Origin: Gammaproteobacteria bacterium UBA2965
GTDB lineage: Bacteria; Pseudomonadota; Gammaproteobacteria; Pseudomonadales; Azotimanducaceae
Assembly (NCBI GenBank): GCA_002348385.1
Contig: DEBD01000045.1
Span: 27,540-91,539 of the forward strand
Reading direction: 5' to 3'
DNA: 64,000 nucleotides
In this document: positions 1 to 9,046 of the stretch, piece by piece
Numbering within the stretch: position 1 is the stretch's first letter
Layout: each line of letters opens with the position of its first letter
Notes under the pieces: model-generated
Database searches by the model: none
Told to the model about the DNA's origin: nothing
Seen by the model: only the letters and a program-made list of their open reading frames with translations
Made by a program: the position numbers and the translations under genes

Positions 1-197
1 GCCTTGATGGCCTCGGGCGTGTTGGCCGTTGCGAAGAGCGGCCCGGTGGCCTTGTTGACGCTCACGTCGGTGGCTTGCGCGGAAAGAATGACACTGATGA
101 GCAGCTCGAAGGGCGAGCTGTAATCCAGTTCTGTGGTGGGTTTGGGGTTTTCCGCGCGCAGGCGCGTAAAGATCTGTTGGCGTTTGTCTTTGTTCAT
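1..197 (-). CDS. nth: Endonuclease III (N-terminal part, runs off the window)
   Basis: Only the first 65 codons are present; the gene continues beyond position 1. The visible N-terminus (MNKDKRQQIF, then a PFELLISVILSAQATD stretch) is the start of the endonuclease III HhH-GPD DNA glycosylase/AP lyase, which removes oxidised pyrimidines in base excision repair. The catalytic Lys/Asp and the 4Fe-4S cluster lie outside the window. Its ATG overlaps the rsxE stop codon (ATGA type), and nth following rsxE is the standard gammaproteobacterial order. The identification is therefore firm despite the truncation by the window edge. Confidence 0.92.
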   Translation of the reverse strand, partial: MNKDKRQQIFTRLRAENPKPTTELDYSSPFELLISVILSAQATDVSVNKATGPLFATANTPEAIK

Positions 198-841
198 GAT
201 TCGCTTGCCCGTTGTTTCTCCAGCCTGGATCCCCCCGCTCGAAAACAGGCATTGCCCAGACCCAGCAGCAGCCCTGCCACGATGAACGCCCCTGGCGGAA
301 GTGTGGCCAGCAGCATACCCGCATCGCTGACGGTCATCCCCCAGTCCTCGGTTCCCGGGAAGAGCATTTCCATTCCCATCATCAACGTGCCGTGACCGAG
401 GAGCTCGCGCACCGCCCCAACGGCCAGTAGTGCCAATGCGAAACCCGTGGCGGTGCCTGCAGCGTCGGCCAGCGCTCGCAACACGCCGTGTTGGCTGGCA
501 AAGGCCTCGACGCGGCCGAGAATCATGCAGTTGGTAACGATGATCTGCACGAATAGGGCCACACGCAGATACAGCTCGAAGCTGAATGCCTGCATCAGCA
601 GCACCGCGCAGGTGGTAAATGTGGCGATCACCAGCACAAAGCAGGGCAGCCGGGCGAATTGTGGCACCCAATGACGAATTGCCGCGATGCACCCGTTGGC
701 GCCCAATAGCACGAAGCCACTGGCCAGCGACAAGGCCAGCGCGTTGACCACACTGGTGCTCACGGCCAGCAGCGGGCACAGGCCCAGGAGCTGTGACCAG
801 GCCGGATTGCGGGCCAGCACCGCGTTGCCGAAATCGCTCAC
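194..841 (-). CDS. rsxE: Rnf/Rsx electron transport complex subunit E
   Basis: This 215-residue integral membrane subunit belongs to the Rnf/Rsx complex, which couples electron transfer to ion movement or keeps SoxR reduced. The N-terminal pattern NPAWSQLLGLCPLLAVS and the mid-protein IIVTNCMILGR motif are typical of RsxE and of its sister RsxA. About six membrane spans are visible. I chose the GTG at 841 because it overlaps the rsxG stop (GTGA) and gives the usual length. A longer in-frame reading to 1291 would run through rsxG and is not credible. The gene ends in a 4-base overlap with nth. Confidence 0.93.
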   Translation of the reverse strand: MSDFGNAVLARNPAWSQLLGLCPLLAVSTSVVNALALSLASGFVLLGANGCIAAIRHWVPQFARLPCFVLVIATFTTCAVLLMQAFSFELYLRVALFVQIIVTNCMILGRVEAFASQHGVLRALADAAGTATGFALALLAVGAVRELLGHGTLMMGMEMLFPGTEDWGMTVSDAGMLLATLPPGAFIVAGLLLGLGNACFRAGGSRLEKQRASES

Positions 842-1374
842 GAGGAACACGCCTTGGCCACAGCGGGAGTGCCCAGCGCTTCCTTCGCCAGCGCAATGAG
901 CGCTCGACTGGTGATGGTTGCGCCGCTCACCGCGTCGATGCCCGTCAGCTCGTTGGCGCTGCGACCGCGCAGCCCCGCGCGCCAGGGATGTTCCGGAAGC
1001 ACGACGAAGTCGGCGATGCCGGGCGTTTCCTGGTGTCCGGATACTCTGATGCCCACCAACCGGTGCTGCCGGTGCGCGGCCACGGCGTGAATGATGCCGC
1101 CGTAGCCCTGCCTTTGCGCCCTCACCAGCGTGGTGCCGTCGCAGAGCAACCAGGTATCGTCGTGCCATTGGGGCGGTGCCGCGGGCACGTGCCCGATCAG
1201 GTCGCTGATCTGTTTGAGTTCGTAGTGTTGCTTGTTGAGCAGAATTCGTTCCGTTGTGGAGCGCTCGGTTGCCACGAGCAACCCGGCGCACGCGCAGGCG
1301 ATCAGAGCGAGAAAGCTGATGCCCTTAAGCACGGACGGCCGCCAATCGTTTGTCGAGGAACGGCGTGAGGGCAT
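838..1374 (-). CDS. rsxG: Rnf/Rsx electron transport complex subunit G (covalent FMN)
   Basis: This is the periplasmic, membrane-anchored flavoprotein subunit of Rsx/Rnf. A hydrophobic anchor follows near residues 15-35. The SGAT-T/S motif (DAVSGATITS) near the C-terminus is the site where FMN is attached to Thr through a phosphoester bond. At 178 residues it is slightly shorter than common RsxG. An ATG at 1374 gives a 50-base overlap with rsxD; a GTG at 1332 (protein starting VLKGISF) would align better with the usual MLK start and leave an 8-base overlap, so the start is uncertain. It overlaps rsxE by four bases. Confidence 0.9.
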   Translation of the reverse strand: MPSRRSSTNDWRPSVLKGISFLALIACACAGLLVATERSTTERILLNKQHYELKQISDLIGHVPAAPPQWHDDTWLLCDGTTLVRAQRQGYGGIIHAVAAHRQHRLVGIRVSGHQETPGIADFVVLPEHPWRAGLRGRSANELTGIDAVSGATITSRALIALAKEALGTPAVAKACSS

Positions 1375-2227
1375 TCGCTAACAGGATGCCAAACGCTAAC
1401 CCGTCGGGATAGTTTCCATAGGCGCGAACGACGAACGTCATGGCGCCCACGATGGCGCCAAAGATCAACTGCCCGCGGTGGCTGATGGGATGGGTAACGG
1501 GGTCGGTGGCAAAAAAGAACGCGGCCAGCATGGTGGCGCCAGAGAACCAGTGGAACATGGGGGATCCTGCACTTGCCGAGCTGCCCCCGTCGTAGGTAAC
1601 CAGCGCAAACGCGCCGAGGGTGGCAAGCATGGCGGCCGGTACCCGCCAGGCGGCGAACCCCTTCAGGCAAAGCAGCAGGCCGCCCCCCAGAAAGGCCAGA
1701 TTGATCCACTCCCAGGAAAAGTCTCCCACCAGTCCGAAGCCTTGCTCGGGCCGCCAGGCTTCCGCCACGGTCAGCCCATCCCGGAAGCGCATCGACACCA
1801 GGGCGGTGGCGCCGGTGTTTGCATCCGTGGGGCTGGGCCACAGGGCCAGGTCTGCGGGGAACGAGATCAGCACGATGGCATATCCCACCATGGCCGGATT
1901 GAACAGGTTGTGACCCAGCCCCCCGTACAGATGCTTGGCCAGCGATATGGCGGAGACCACCGCCACCAGCACAACGGCGATGGGAACGTTGGGCGGGAGC
2001 GCCAGGGCCAGCAGGATGGCGGTAACCGCCGCGCTGCCGTCACCCAGCTGACTCAGGGGTGCCCGACGCAGCGCCAGGCACGCTGCTTCGCTAGCCAGCC
2101 CCGCCAACAAGGCCACCGTCACGTTGACCAGATAGCTCGTGCCATAGAAGTAGGACATGGCGACGCTGCCGGGCAGCAGGGCGATGAGCACCCAGAGCAT
2201 AACCTGCCGAGAAGAGGCGGCTACCAC
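1325..2227 (-). CDS. rsxD: Rnf/Rsx electron transport complex subunit D (covalent FMN)
   Basis: This polytopic membrane subunit contains the NTGAT motif (about residue 140) where FMN would be bound to Thr, plus the G-D/N-rich loops GLGHNLFNPAMVGYA and DPVTHPISHRGQ typical of RnfD/NqrB. It is 300 residues long, compared with about 350 in E. coli. The N-terminus is trimmed and begins directly at the first membrane span (VMLWVLIALLPG). The GTG start at 2227 overlaps the upstream rsxB-type stop (GTGGTAG), so no room exists for a longer version without rereading rsxB. Confidence 0.9.
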   Translation of the reverse strand: MVAASSRQVMLWVLIALLPGSVAMSYFYGTSYLVNVTVALLAGLASEAACLALRRAPLSQLGDGSAAVTAILLALALPPNVPIAVVLVAVVSAISLAKHLYGGLGHNLFNPAMVGYAIVLISFPADLALWPSPTDANTGATALVSMRFRDGLTVAEAWRPEQGFGLVGDFSWEWINLAFLGGGLLLCLKGFAAWRVPAAMLATLGAFALVTYDGGSSASAGSPMFHWFSGATMLAAFFFATDPVTHPISHRGQLIFGAIVGAMTFVVRAYGNYPDGLAFGILLANALTPFLDKRLAAVRA

Positions 2228-3081
2228 GATCGCTCTGCGCCCTGTGCCAACCGGGCCTGACGCCGGACCTCGCGGCCGGCCTCGTTGGACTGTCGTCGGG
2301 CCTCACGTCGTTCGAAGCGCTCTCGGGCCAGGTTCGCATTCCGCGCGGCCTCCTGCCCCTTGCTCAACCTGCGGCGGGCGCCTACGAATCGCCCGACCAG
2401 GTCGATGTTGCTGGGGCAGACCTGGTTGCACAATCCGCACTCGATGCACCGGGACAGTTCGTCCGAGGCTGCGTCGCCGAAAAACAGCATCTGCTGGGGG
2501 CTGAGGTCCACCGGACATTCGTCCCGGCAATCGCCACAGCGAATGCAGGGCTGTTCCGGCCGGTCGGGTTGGCGCTGTCCTCGCACGGCAGGCGTGGGCA
2601 AGTTGACCTCACGTGCCACCAGATCGATGCAATCCATCGGGCAGGGTTCGATACACAGCTCACAGCCGGTGCAGTGGCCCTCGAGCACGGTGTGCAGGTA
2701 GCGCGGCGCGCCAACTATGGCGTCCACGGGGCAGGCCGGCACGCACAGAAAACAGCCGATGCAGCGTGATTCGTCGATTTGGGCGACCTGCGCGACCGCG
2801 CTGGTTGGCGCTTCGGAGAACCTGGCGCCGAGCAGTTCGGTAAGGGCTTCGTGCACGCTGGGTCCGCCGGGAGGGCACAGGTTCACCGGCGCGCCCTGCG
2901 TCATCGCCTCTGCGTAGGGCCGGCAGCCGGGATAGCCGCACTGGGCGCACTGGGTTTGTGGCAGCAGGGCATCCACGGCCTCTACCAGCGCGGTGGAGTC
3001 GGCCGGCCAACGGCGTGCCGACCAGGCCAGCAGCGCGCCGAACCCGCACAGCATCATCGTCAAGACTGCCAGCGTCGCCAC
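2221..3081 (-). CDS. rsxB: RsxB fused to the ferredoxin tail of RsxC (no NADH/FMN module)
   Basis: Residues 1-160 are a normal RsxB: a short N-terminal membrane segment, a 4Fe-4S site with Cys 45/48/53/69, then two ferredoxin clusters (Cys 107/110/113/117 and 137/140/143/147). Residues 175-240 add two more clusters (Cys 179/182/185/189 and 212/215/218/222) in the sequence context CIRC..C...CP.DL.PQQ and CIEC..C..VCPSNI.L. This is the C-terminal ferredoxin module of RsxC, followed by the Arg/Glu/Ala-rich tail also seen at the RsxC end. The remaining N-terminal two-thirds of RsxC (barrel-sandwich, FMN/NADH 51-kDa-like and SLBB parts) is not in the operon. The GTG start abuts the rsxA TGA. Confidence 0.88.
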   Translation of the reverse strand: MATLAVLTMMLCGFGALLAWSARRWPADSTALVEAVDALLPQTQCAQCGYPGCRPYAEAMTQGAPVNLCPPGGPSVHEALTELLGARFSEAPTSAVAQVAQIDESRCIGCFLCVPACPVDAIVGAPRYLHTVLEGHCTGCELCIEPCPMDCIDLVAREVNLPTPAVRGQRQPDRPEQPCIRCGDCRDECPVDLSPQQMLFFGDAASDELSRCIECGLCNQVCPSNIDLVGRFVGARRRLSKGQEAARNANLARERFERREARRQSNEAGREVRRQARLAQGAERSW

Positions 3082-3660
3082 TCAGCCACCCAGCCCGGCA
3101 AACCCAAGAAACGCCAGGGACAGAATCCCGGCGCTCACCAGAGCGATGGGTGCCCCCTGGAAAGCCGCTGGCACATCGGCATGCTCGAGTCGCTCACGCA
3201 TGGCCGCGAACACAACGAGCACGGCGGTGAAACCCAGGGCGGCGCCGATGGCGTAGACCATCGTCTGCAGGAAGGTTAGCCCCTGCCCGAGCGCGAGGAG
3301 TGCAACCCCTAACACGGCGCAATTGGTCGTGATCAGTGGCAGGTAGATTCCCAATGCCTGGTGTAGCAGCGGGCTCACGCTGCGCACGAACAGCTCGGTG
3401 AACTGCACTACGGACGCGATGATGACGACAAAGGTAATGATGTTGAGATAGCCGAGGCCCAGGGGCACCAGTACGTAGTGGTAGCTCACGTGGGACAGGC
3501 AGGCAGACAGTGTGAGTACAAAGGTGGTGGCGAACCCCATGGACACGGCGGTGTCATAGTTGCCCGACACCCCGATAAAAGGGCAGAGGCCGAGGAACTG
3601 AGCGAGAACGAAGTTGTTGACCAGCAATGCGCCGACGAGGATGAGAGCGAGCTCCTGCAT
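3082..3660 (-). CDS. rsxA: Rnf/Rsx electron transport complex subunit A
   Basis: This 192-residue membrane protein opens with the highly conserved [18 protein letters not shown] signature of RsxA/RnfA. It also has the [13 protein letters not shown] motif mirrored in RsxE; the two subunits form pseudo-symmetric halves of the membrane channel with a membrane-embedded 2Fe-2S site between them. It is the first rsx gene of the operon and starts 6 bases after the metG stop, so it is probably co-transcribed with metG. Confidence 0.94.
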   Translation of the reverse strand: MQELALILVGALLVNNFVLAQFLGLCPFIGVSGNYDTAVSMGFATTFVLTLSACLSHVSYHYVLVPLGLGYLNIITFVVIIASVVQFTELFVRSVSPLLHQALGIYLPLITTNCAVLGVALLALGQGLTFLQTMVYAIGAALGFTAVLVVFAAMRERLEHADVPAAFQGAPIALVSAGILSLAFLGFAGLGG

Positions 3661-3666
3661 CGGCGG

Positions 3667-5682
3667 CTAACGCACGATCATTCCCGGTTTAGCACCGGCG
3701 TCGGGGCTGAGCAGAAAGATGTCTGAATCACCGGGACCAGCGGCCAGCACCATGCCTTGCGACGTGCCGAAACGCATCTTGCGCGGTGCCAGGTTAGCCA
3801 CCACCACGCACAACCTGCCTGGCAGGTGGGCGGCTTCGTAAGCCGATTTGATTCCGGCCAGGACCTGTCGCTGGTGGTCGCCCACGTCTAAGGTCAGGCG
3901 CAGTAGCTTGTCGGCGCCCTCCACCGGTTCCGCGGACTCGATCCGGGCTACGCGTAGCTCCACCTTGGCGAAGTCGTCAATGGAGATATGGTCGGCTTCC
4001 GGTCCGGCTGCTTCATCCGATGCGCTTTCCGATTCGGGCTCCGCTTCCACCGAACTGGCCACCAGGGCATCCGCGTCTTTCTTGTCCATGCGGGTGAACA
4101 GGGGCTTGAACGCCTCAATCTCATGATCCACCAGCATGCCGTCGAGATCTTCCCAGGTGAGCGGCTCCACGTTCAGGAAGTTTTCCGCCGCCTCCGCCAT
4201 CTTCGGCAGGATGGGTTTTAAGTAGATGGCCAGGAGGCGAAACAGGTTGATGCCCTGGCTGCATACCGCCTGCACTTCGTCGCGTTTGCCTTCTTCCTTG
4301 ATCATGGCCCACGGCGCATGGTGGGCGATGTACTGGTTGGCCAGGTCCGCCAGCGCGGTGATCTCGCGCACTGCTCTGCCGGTATTGCCGATCTCGAACA
4401 GCTCGGCGATCTCTTCTTTGCGTTCTATGAACTGTTGCTGCAAGCCTGGGTCGTGCAGCTTCGATGACAGGCGGCCGTCGAACTGCTTGCTGATGAACCC
4501 GGCACAGCGGCTGGCAATGTTGACTATCTTGCCAACCAGGTCCGAGTTCACCCGCTGCACGAAGTCGTCGAAGTTTATGTCTAGGTCGTCCACGGTGCCG
4601 TTGAGCTTGGTGGCGTAGTAGTAGCGCAGGTACTCCGGATCCAGATGCGCAAGGTAGGTGGAGGCTTTGATGAAGGTGCCCTTTGATTTCGACATCTTCG
4701 TGCCGTTCACCGTGACGAAGCCGTGGGTGTGAATGCGGGTGGGCTTTCGATAGCCAGCGCCATCCAGCACCGCGGGCCAGAACAGCGCGTGGAAGTTCAC
4801 GATGTCTTTGCCGATGAAGTGGTGCAGCTCGGTGTCGGAATCCGCACGCCAGAAGTCGTCGAAGTCGAGGTCGTCGCGGCGCTCTGCCAGGTTCTTGAAG
4901 CTGGCCATGTAGCCGATGGGTGCATCCATCCAGACGTAGAAGTACTTGCCCTGTGTACCGGGGATAACGAAGCCGAAATAGGGGGCATCGCGCGAGATGT
5001 CCCAGGCTTTCAGGCCGGCCTCCAGCCATTCACGCAGCTTGTTGCGCACCTCCGGCTGTACCGCACCGCTTGCCGTCCACTCGTCGAGCATCTCCGCATA
5101 GACAGGCAGGTCGAAGAAGTAGTGTTCCGATTTGGCGAGCTCAGGGGTCGCGCCCGACAGGGTGGATCGAGGATTATTCAGATCGGTGGCGTCGTAAGTG
5201 GCGCCGCAGTTGTCGCAGTTGTCGCCGTACTGGTCCGCGCTGCCACAGCGAGGGCAATCGCCTTTGACGAAGCGATCGGCCAAAAACAACTTTCGCTCGG
5301 GGTCAAACAGCTGCTCCACCTCGCGGGTGAATATAAGCTCCTGCTTGCGCAGCGCTTCAAAAATGGATTCCGAGAGCTGGCGGTTTTCCTCGCAGTGGGT
5401 GGTGTAGTAGTTGTCGTGGGCAACGTGAAACCCCTGAAAGTCGCGCACGTGTTCCTGACGGAATTCCTCGATCAGCGCCTCCGGGTCCACGCCTCGCTCC
5501 TCGGCAAGCAGCATGGTTGCCGTGCCGTGGGCATCGTCGCCGCAAACGTAGTGCACCTGGTGCCCGCGCAGGCGCTGGAAGCGCACCCAGATGTCTGTCT
5601 GTATTTCCTCCAGCAGCGTGCCCAGGTGTATCGAGCCGCTGACGTAGGGCAGCGCACTGGTGACGAGTATTCGGCGGGACAT
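3667..5682 (-). CDS. metG: Methionyl-tRNA synthetase
   Basis: This enzyme charges tRNA-Met. The class I HIGH equivalent is HLGT at residues 19-22 and the KMSKS loop is GTKMSKSKG near residue 330. A knuckle [18 protein letters not shown] binds zinc. The C-terminal ~100 residues (from about 570) form the EMAP-II-like tRNA-binding/dimerisation domain, separated by an acidic Ser/Glu-rich linker. At 671 residues it matches the long dimeric bacterial form. The gene is divergent from apbC, with about 110 bases between them, and lies just upstream of rsxA. Confidence 0.97.
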   Translation of the reverse strand: MSRRILVTSALPYVSGSIHLGTLLEEIQTDIWVRFQRLRGHQVHYVCGDDAHGTATMLLAEERGVDPEALIEEFRQEHVRDFQGFHVAHDNYYTTHCEENRQLSESIFEALRKQELIFTREVEQLFDPERKLFLADRFVKGDCPRCGSADQYGDNCDNCGATYDATDLNNPRSTLSGATPELAKSEHYFFDLPVYAEMLDEWTASGAVQPEVRNKLREWLEAGLKAWDISRDAPYFGFVIPGTQGKYFYVWMDAPIGYMASFKNLAERRDDLDFDDFWRADSDTELHHFIGKDIVNFHALFWPAVLDGAGYRKPTRIHTHGFVTVNGTKMSKSKGTFIKASTYLAHLDPEYLRYYYATKLNGTVDDLDINFDDFVQRVNSDLVGKIVNIASRCAGFISKQFDGRLSSKLHDPGLQQQFIERKEEIAELFEIGNTGRAVREITALADLANQYIAHHAPWAMIKEEGKRDEVQAVCSQGINLFRLLAIYLKPILPKMAEAAENFLNVEPLTWEDLDGMLVDHEIEAFKPLFTRMDKKDADALVASSVEAEPESESASDEAAGPEADHISIDDFAKVELRVARIESAEPVEGADKLLRLTLDVGDHQRQVLAGIKSAYEAAHLPGRLCVVVANLAPRKMRFGTSQGMVLAAGPGDSDIFLLSPDAGAKPGMIVR

Positions 5683-5793
5683 GGCCTTCTAGCCGCAGGG
5701 TTCAAAAGAGAAGCGCGACTATAACGGCGGTGTGGGATATTTCCAACGTGCCGGGCCTATACGGCAACCGCTTGCTCCCGTTAACCTAGCACT

Positions 5794-6816
5794 ATGAAAG
5801 TAGAGCAGTTTGAAGACCCTTATCTGGGGGTGGCGTGGGGTGAGCTGGGCGCGCGCGTGTTGTCGTCCGGCAATCAGGTGGCGGTGACGCTGGGTTATCC
5901 GGCGGAAGGCGCTCATGGTGAGCTCGCCGAAAAGCTCGGCGAGTTTCTGGGTGCCTCCGTGGAGCTGGATCTTCGGTTTCAGCCGCCCCCGGGGCGCGGG
6001 TCGAGCCGCGTCAAGCACATCATTGCCGTGGCGTCCGGAAAGGGCGGCGTGGGCAAGTCCACTACCGCGGTCAATCTGGCGCTGGCCCTGGCCAGAGAAG
6101 GGGCCAAGGTGGGGCTGCTCGATGCGGACATCTACGGGCCCAGCCAGGGCATGATGCTGGGCGTGCCCGAAGGACGGCGCCCCGAGGTCCGTGAGGAAAA
6201 GTTCTTTGAGCCTATCAAGGCTCATGGCATCCAGGCCATGTCCATGAGCTTCCTGGTAGACGAGAACACCCCGATGGTGTGGCGTGGACCCATGGTGTCC
6301 GGCGCCCTTCAGCAGCTTCTCAATCAGTCGCTGTGGGATGACCTGGACTACCTGATGGTGGACATGCCGCCCGGCACCGGCGACATTCAGCTCACCTTGT
6401 CCCAGCGCGTGCCGGTGTCCGGCGCGGTGATCGTCACCACGCCCCAGGATATCGCGCTGCTGGATGCCCGCAAAGGCATCGAGATGTTCCGCAAGGTAGA
6501 CATCCCGGTGCTCGGTGTGGTGGAAAACATGAGCGCGTTTCGTTGCCCCAAGTGCGGGGAGATCTCATCGATATTCGGCGAAGGTGGCGGCTCGCGCATC
6601 GCCGCCGAGACGGGCGCGCCGCTGTTGGCCGAGCTGCCTTTGGACATCGCCATTCGAGAGCAGGCCGATGGGGGCCAGCCCACGGTAGCGCAGGACCCCG
6701 ATGGCGACATCGGCCTGTGCTACCGCGACGCGGCCCGCCACATGGCCGCTCGCCTGTGGGGCCTGGGGGCGGCGGAGGATGAGTCCGCGCTGGAAATCAG
6801 TGTGGTGGATGACTGA
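5794..6816 (+). CDS. apbC: Iron-sulfur cluster carrier ATPase ApbC/Mrp
   Basis: This P-loop ATPase moves 4Fe-4S clusters to target apoproteins. It has the deviant Walker A SGKGGVGKST at residues 81-90, a DADIYGPSQG switch motif, and a CPKCG pair (about residue 250) that ligates the shared cluster at the dimer interface. An N-terminal MIP18-like region of about 65 residues is present but short and diverged. The position opposite metG is a well-known gammaproteobacterial arrangement. dcd follows 39 bases downstream. Confidence 0.95.
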   Translation: MKVEQFEDPYLGVAWGELGARVLSSGNQVAVTLGYPAEGAHGELAEKLGEFLGASVELDLRFQPPPGRGSSRVKHIIAVASGKGGVGKSTTAVNLALALAREGAKVGLLDADIYGPSQGMMLGVPEGRRPEVREEKFFEPIKAHGIQAMSMSFLVDENTPMVWRGPMVSGALQQLLNQSLWDDLDYLMVDMPPGTGDIQLTLSQRVPVSGAVIVTTPQDIALLDARKGIEMFRKVDIPVLGVVENMSAFRCPKCGEISSIFGEGGGSRIAAETGAPLLAELPLDIAIREQADGGQPTVAQDPDGDIGLCYRDAARHMAARLWGLGAAEDESALEISVVDD

Positions 6817-6855
6817 ACCCGGCCGCCATCCCACCAAATAACCGGAGAAATTCGA

Positions 6856-7419
6856 GTGACCATCAAGTCAGATCGGTGGATTCGCGACATGGCGGAGGGC
6901 GGCATGATTGAGCCGTTCGAGCCCAACCAGGTGCGCGTGCAAGGTGACCGAAAGGTTATTTCCTACGGTACGTCCAGCTATGGCTACGACGTGCGCTGCG
7001 CGCCGAACTTCAAAGTGTTTACCAACATTCACTCGGCCACGGTAGATCCGAAGAACTTCGATGAGCGTAGCTTCGTGGATGTGCCCGGAGACATCTGCGT
7101 GATTCCGCCCAACTCCTTTGCGCTGGCCAGTACCATCGAGTACTTCCGCATTCCGGAAGACGTGCTCACCATCTGCCTTGGTAAGTCCACCTACGCTCGC
7201 TGCGGCATCATCGTGAACGTGACGCCCTTGGAGCCGGAGTGGGAGGGCCATGTAACGCTCGAGTTCTCCAACACGACCAGCTTACCGGCGAAGATCTATG
7301 CCAATGAGGGGGTGGCGCAGATGTTGTTCTTTCGGTCGGACGAGCGGTGCGAGGTGACCTATAAGGATCGGGGTGGCAAGTACCAGGGGCAGCGGGGGGT
7401 TACGCTGCCGAAGACTTGA
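6856..7419 (+). CDS. dcd: dCTP deaminase
   Basis: The product deaminates dCTP to dUTP for thymidylate synthesis. Family signatures visible are MIEPF near the start, [12 protein letters not shown], the KSTYARCGI active-site block and the [11 protein letters not shown] and [11 protein letters not shown] motifs near the end. The length of 187 residues is near the usual 188-193. The GTG start at 6856 is preceded by a CCGGAGAAA ribosome site at suitable distance. Confidence 0.96.
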   Translation: MTIKSDRWIRDMAEGGMIEPFEPNQVRVQGDRKVISYGTSSYGYDVRCAPNFKVFTNIHSATVDPKNFDERSFVDVPGDICVIPPNSFALASTIEYFRIPEDVLTICLGKSTYARCGIIVNVTPLEPEWEGHVTLEFSNTTSLPAKIYANEGVAQMLFFRSDERCEVTYKDRGGKYQGQRGVTLPKT

Positions 7420-7460
7420 TCAGCAGGCGCGACTGCGCGCCGTGATTCCGGGGACACAGG

Positions 7461-7721
7461 TCAGTGCACGGTGCCTTCGGCTTGCACGTGCACGGTGGGA
7501 TCGGCTCCCACTTCCTGAAAAACGGCAGTTATGGTTTCGCTGAAACACGCTGCACAGCACCCGTCGCGAACCAGATCTTCCACCACGTAGCCCACCAGGT
7601 CGTACACGCTGTAGGCACCATCGTTGATCTCCTCAAAGCGCCGTAGCACATCCAGAATCGTCTGCACCGCCATCTCGCAGCGCACGTCGTCACGGGCGCG
7701 CTGAATCTCGTCGTCCTCCAT
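7461..7721 (-). CDS. Small acidic protein with a CC-x2-C cluster, unknown function
   Basis: This 86-residue reading frame begins MEDDEIQRARDDVRCE and looks protein-like: acidic, with amphipathic helices and a compact DGCCAACFSE motif near residue 54. It has no membrane segment or signal peptide. It runs convergent with dcd and could be co-transcribed downstream of purM's opposite end only if a promoter lies in 7722-7921, which is otherwise empty. I do not recognise a family. The Cys cluster could bind metal, but that is speculation. Confidence 0.55.
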   Translation of the reverse strand: MEDDEIQRARDDVRCEMAVQTILDVLRRFEEINDGAYSVYDLVGYVVEDLVRDGCCAACFSETITAVFQEVGADPTVHVQAEGTVH

Positions 7722-7921
7722 CGTCCATCCCCAAGTCTGCAGCGATGGCGGATTGTAACCCGCCGCTTTGGTGTGGTGTGGCTGCGCAATTGGCCTCCGG
7801 GCTGAGGCCGGTGCGATCGTGCCGGTAATGCGTCCGCGGCTTGCCGCCTAAATGGATCACCCTTGCCACCTATTCAAGCAACAACGGTCAGTCGAGGTGC
7901 CAGCACTGCTTGGATCAGGCC

Positions 7922-8947
7922 TTAGGCCGTGAGCAGCAGGCCCCCCTCTGAGGGCGTGTCTGGGGAGACGATGGACCCGATCACGCATGCATCCTCACCG
8001 AGCTTCGCAAGCCGTTCGCAGGCTAGTTGCGCCTGATCTGCTGCGACGCAAATGATAAAGCCGACCCCGCAGTTGAAGGTGCGGAGCATTTCCTTTTCGT
8101 CGACGGTGCCTGCCTGCTGCAGCCAGCTGAAGATTTTCGGGCGGGCCCAGGCGTCCACGTCGATGAGTGCCGCCAGAGGTCTGTCTGCGAACATTCGTGG
8201 CAGGTTCTCTAACAAGCCGCCACCCGTAATGTGTGCCATGCCATGCAGATCTACGTCTTCGGCCAGCGCCAGAATGTTTTTGGCGTAGATGCGTGTTGGC
8301 GCCATGAGCTGATCCAGCAGAGTGGCGTCGGCTTGTATCTGGCCATCTTCGAGTATGCGGCGGATGAGCGAGTAGCCGTTGGAGTGCGGGCCGGTGCTGG
8401 CAAGCCCGATGAGGGTGTCGCCGATCTGTATGCGCTCGGCGGTAACGATTTCGTCGCGCTCCACCACGCCGATGCAGAATCCGGCAAGGTCGTAGTCTTC
8501 GGCGGCGTAGAAACCGGGCATCTCGGCGGTTTCGCCGCCCACCAGCGCGCAGCCGGCCAGCTCACAACCGTGGGCGATGCCTTTGATGACACGCTCCGCC
8601 ACGTCTACGTCCAGGCTTCCTGTCGCGAAGTAGTCCAGGAACAGGAACGGCTCGGCGCCGGTTACCAGCACGTCGTTGACGCACATGGCGACCAGATCCT
8701 GGCCCACGGTGTCGTGGCGGTCGTTATCGATGGCCAGTTTGAGTTTGGTGCCGACACCATCCGTGCCGCTCACCAGTACCGGTTGGCGGTAGCGGGTGGG
8801 CATTGACGCGAGTGCCGCGAAACCTCCCAGATCAGTGAGCAGTTCGGGTCGGTGGGTGGCTTTGCACGCTGGCGCGATGCGCCGCACCAGCTCGTTGCCG
8901 GCGTCGATGTCTACGCCGGCATCGCGGTAGCTCAGGCCCTTGCTCAA
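7922..8947 (-). CDS. purM: Phosphoribosylformylglycinamidine cyclo-ligase (AIR synthetase)
   Basis: This enzyme catalyses the fifth step of de novo purine synthesis, forming AIR from FGAM with ATP. Visible signatures are [13 protein letters not shown] at the start, [25 protein letters not shown] [16 protein letters not shown] and [13 protein letters not shown]. The TTG at 8947 is the start: it is preceded five bases earlier by GGAGG and yields 341 residues, the normal length. The frame remains open far upstream, but that extension is antisense to the neighbour. No purN is adjacent, unlike in many relatives. Confidence 0.94.
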   Translation of the reverse strand: MSKGLSYRDAGVDIDAGNELVRRIAPACKATHRPELLTDLGGFAALASMPTRYRQPVLVSGTDGVGTKLKLAIDNDRHDTVGQDLVAMCVNDVLVTGAEPFLFLDYFATGSLDVDVAERVIKGIAHGCELAGCALVGGETAEMPGFYAAEDYDLAGFCIGVVERDEIVTAERIQIGDTLIGLASTGPHSNGYSLIRRILEDGQIQADATLLDQLMAPTRIYAKNILALAEDVDLHGMAHITGGGLLENLPRMFADRPLAALIDVDAWARPKIFSWLQQAGTVDEKEMLRTFNCGVGFIICVAADQAQLACERLAKLGEDACVIGSIVSPDTPSEGGLLLTA

Positions 8948-8975
8948 TGCGTCCTCCGGGGGTTTTCGACGGGGC

Positions 8976-9011
8976 AGTTTACCAGACCTCGGCTTGCGAA
9001 TTGGGTAAACT
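8976..9011. promoter_or_regulatory. Perfect 8-bp inverted repeat between divergent purM and DUF2066 genes
   Basis: AGTTTACC at 8976-8983 is the exact reverse complement of GGTAAACT at 9004-9011, with a 20-base spacer. It lies within the 99 bases separating the purM and DUF2066 starts. It could be a regulator site or a pair of facing -10-like elements. It does not resemble the ACGCAAACGTTTGCGT PurR box. Confidence 0.4.
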
Positions 9012-9046
9012 TCTCGGCCGGAGATCGTACGGAGCGATGGGCCGCA

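Noticed and set aside
842..1291. Long in-frame extension upstream of rsxE (to 1291)
   Set aside because: It is the antiframe of rsxG; the GTGA overlap at 841 gives the normal protein.
2221..3081. RsxB/C' treated as simple RsxB
   Set aside because: Five Cys clusters, two of them in RsxC-like context, exceed RsxB, so it was called a fusion.
1..3660. Rnf genes as evidence of nitrogen fixation
   Set aside because: No nif or fix genes are present; linkage with nth is the Rsx (SoxR-reducing) arrangement.
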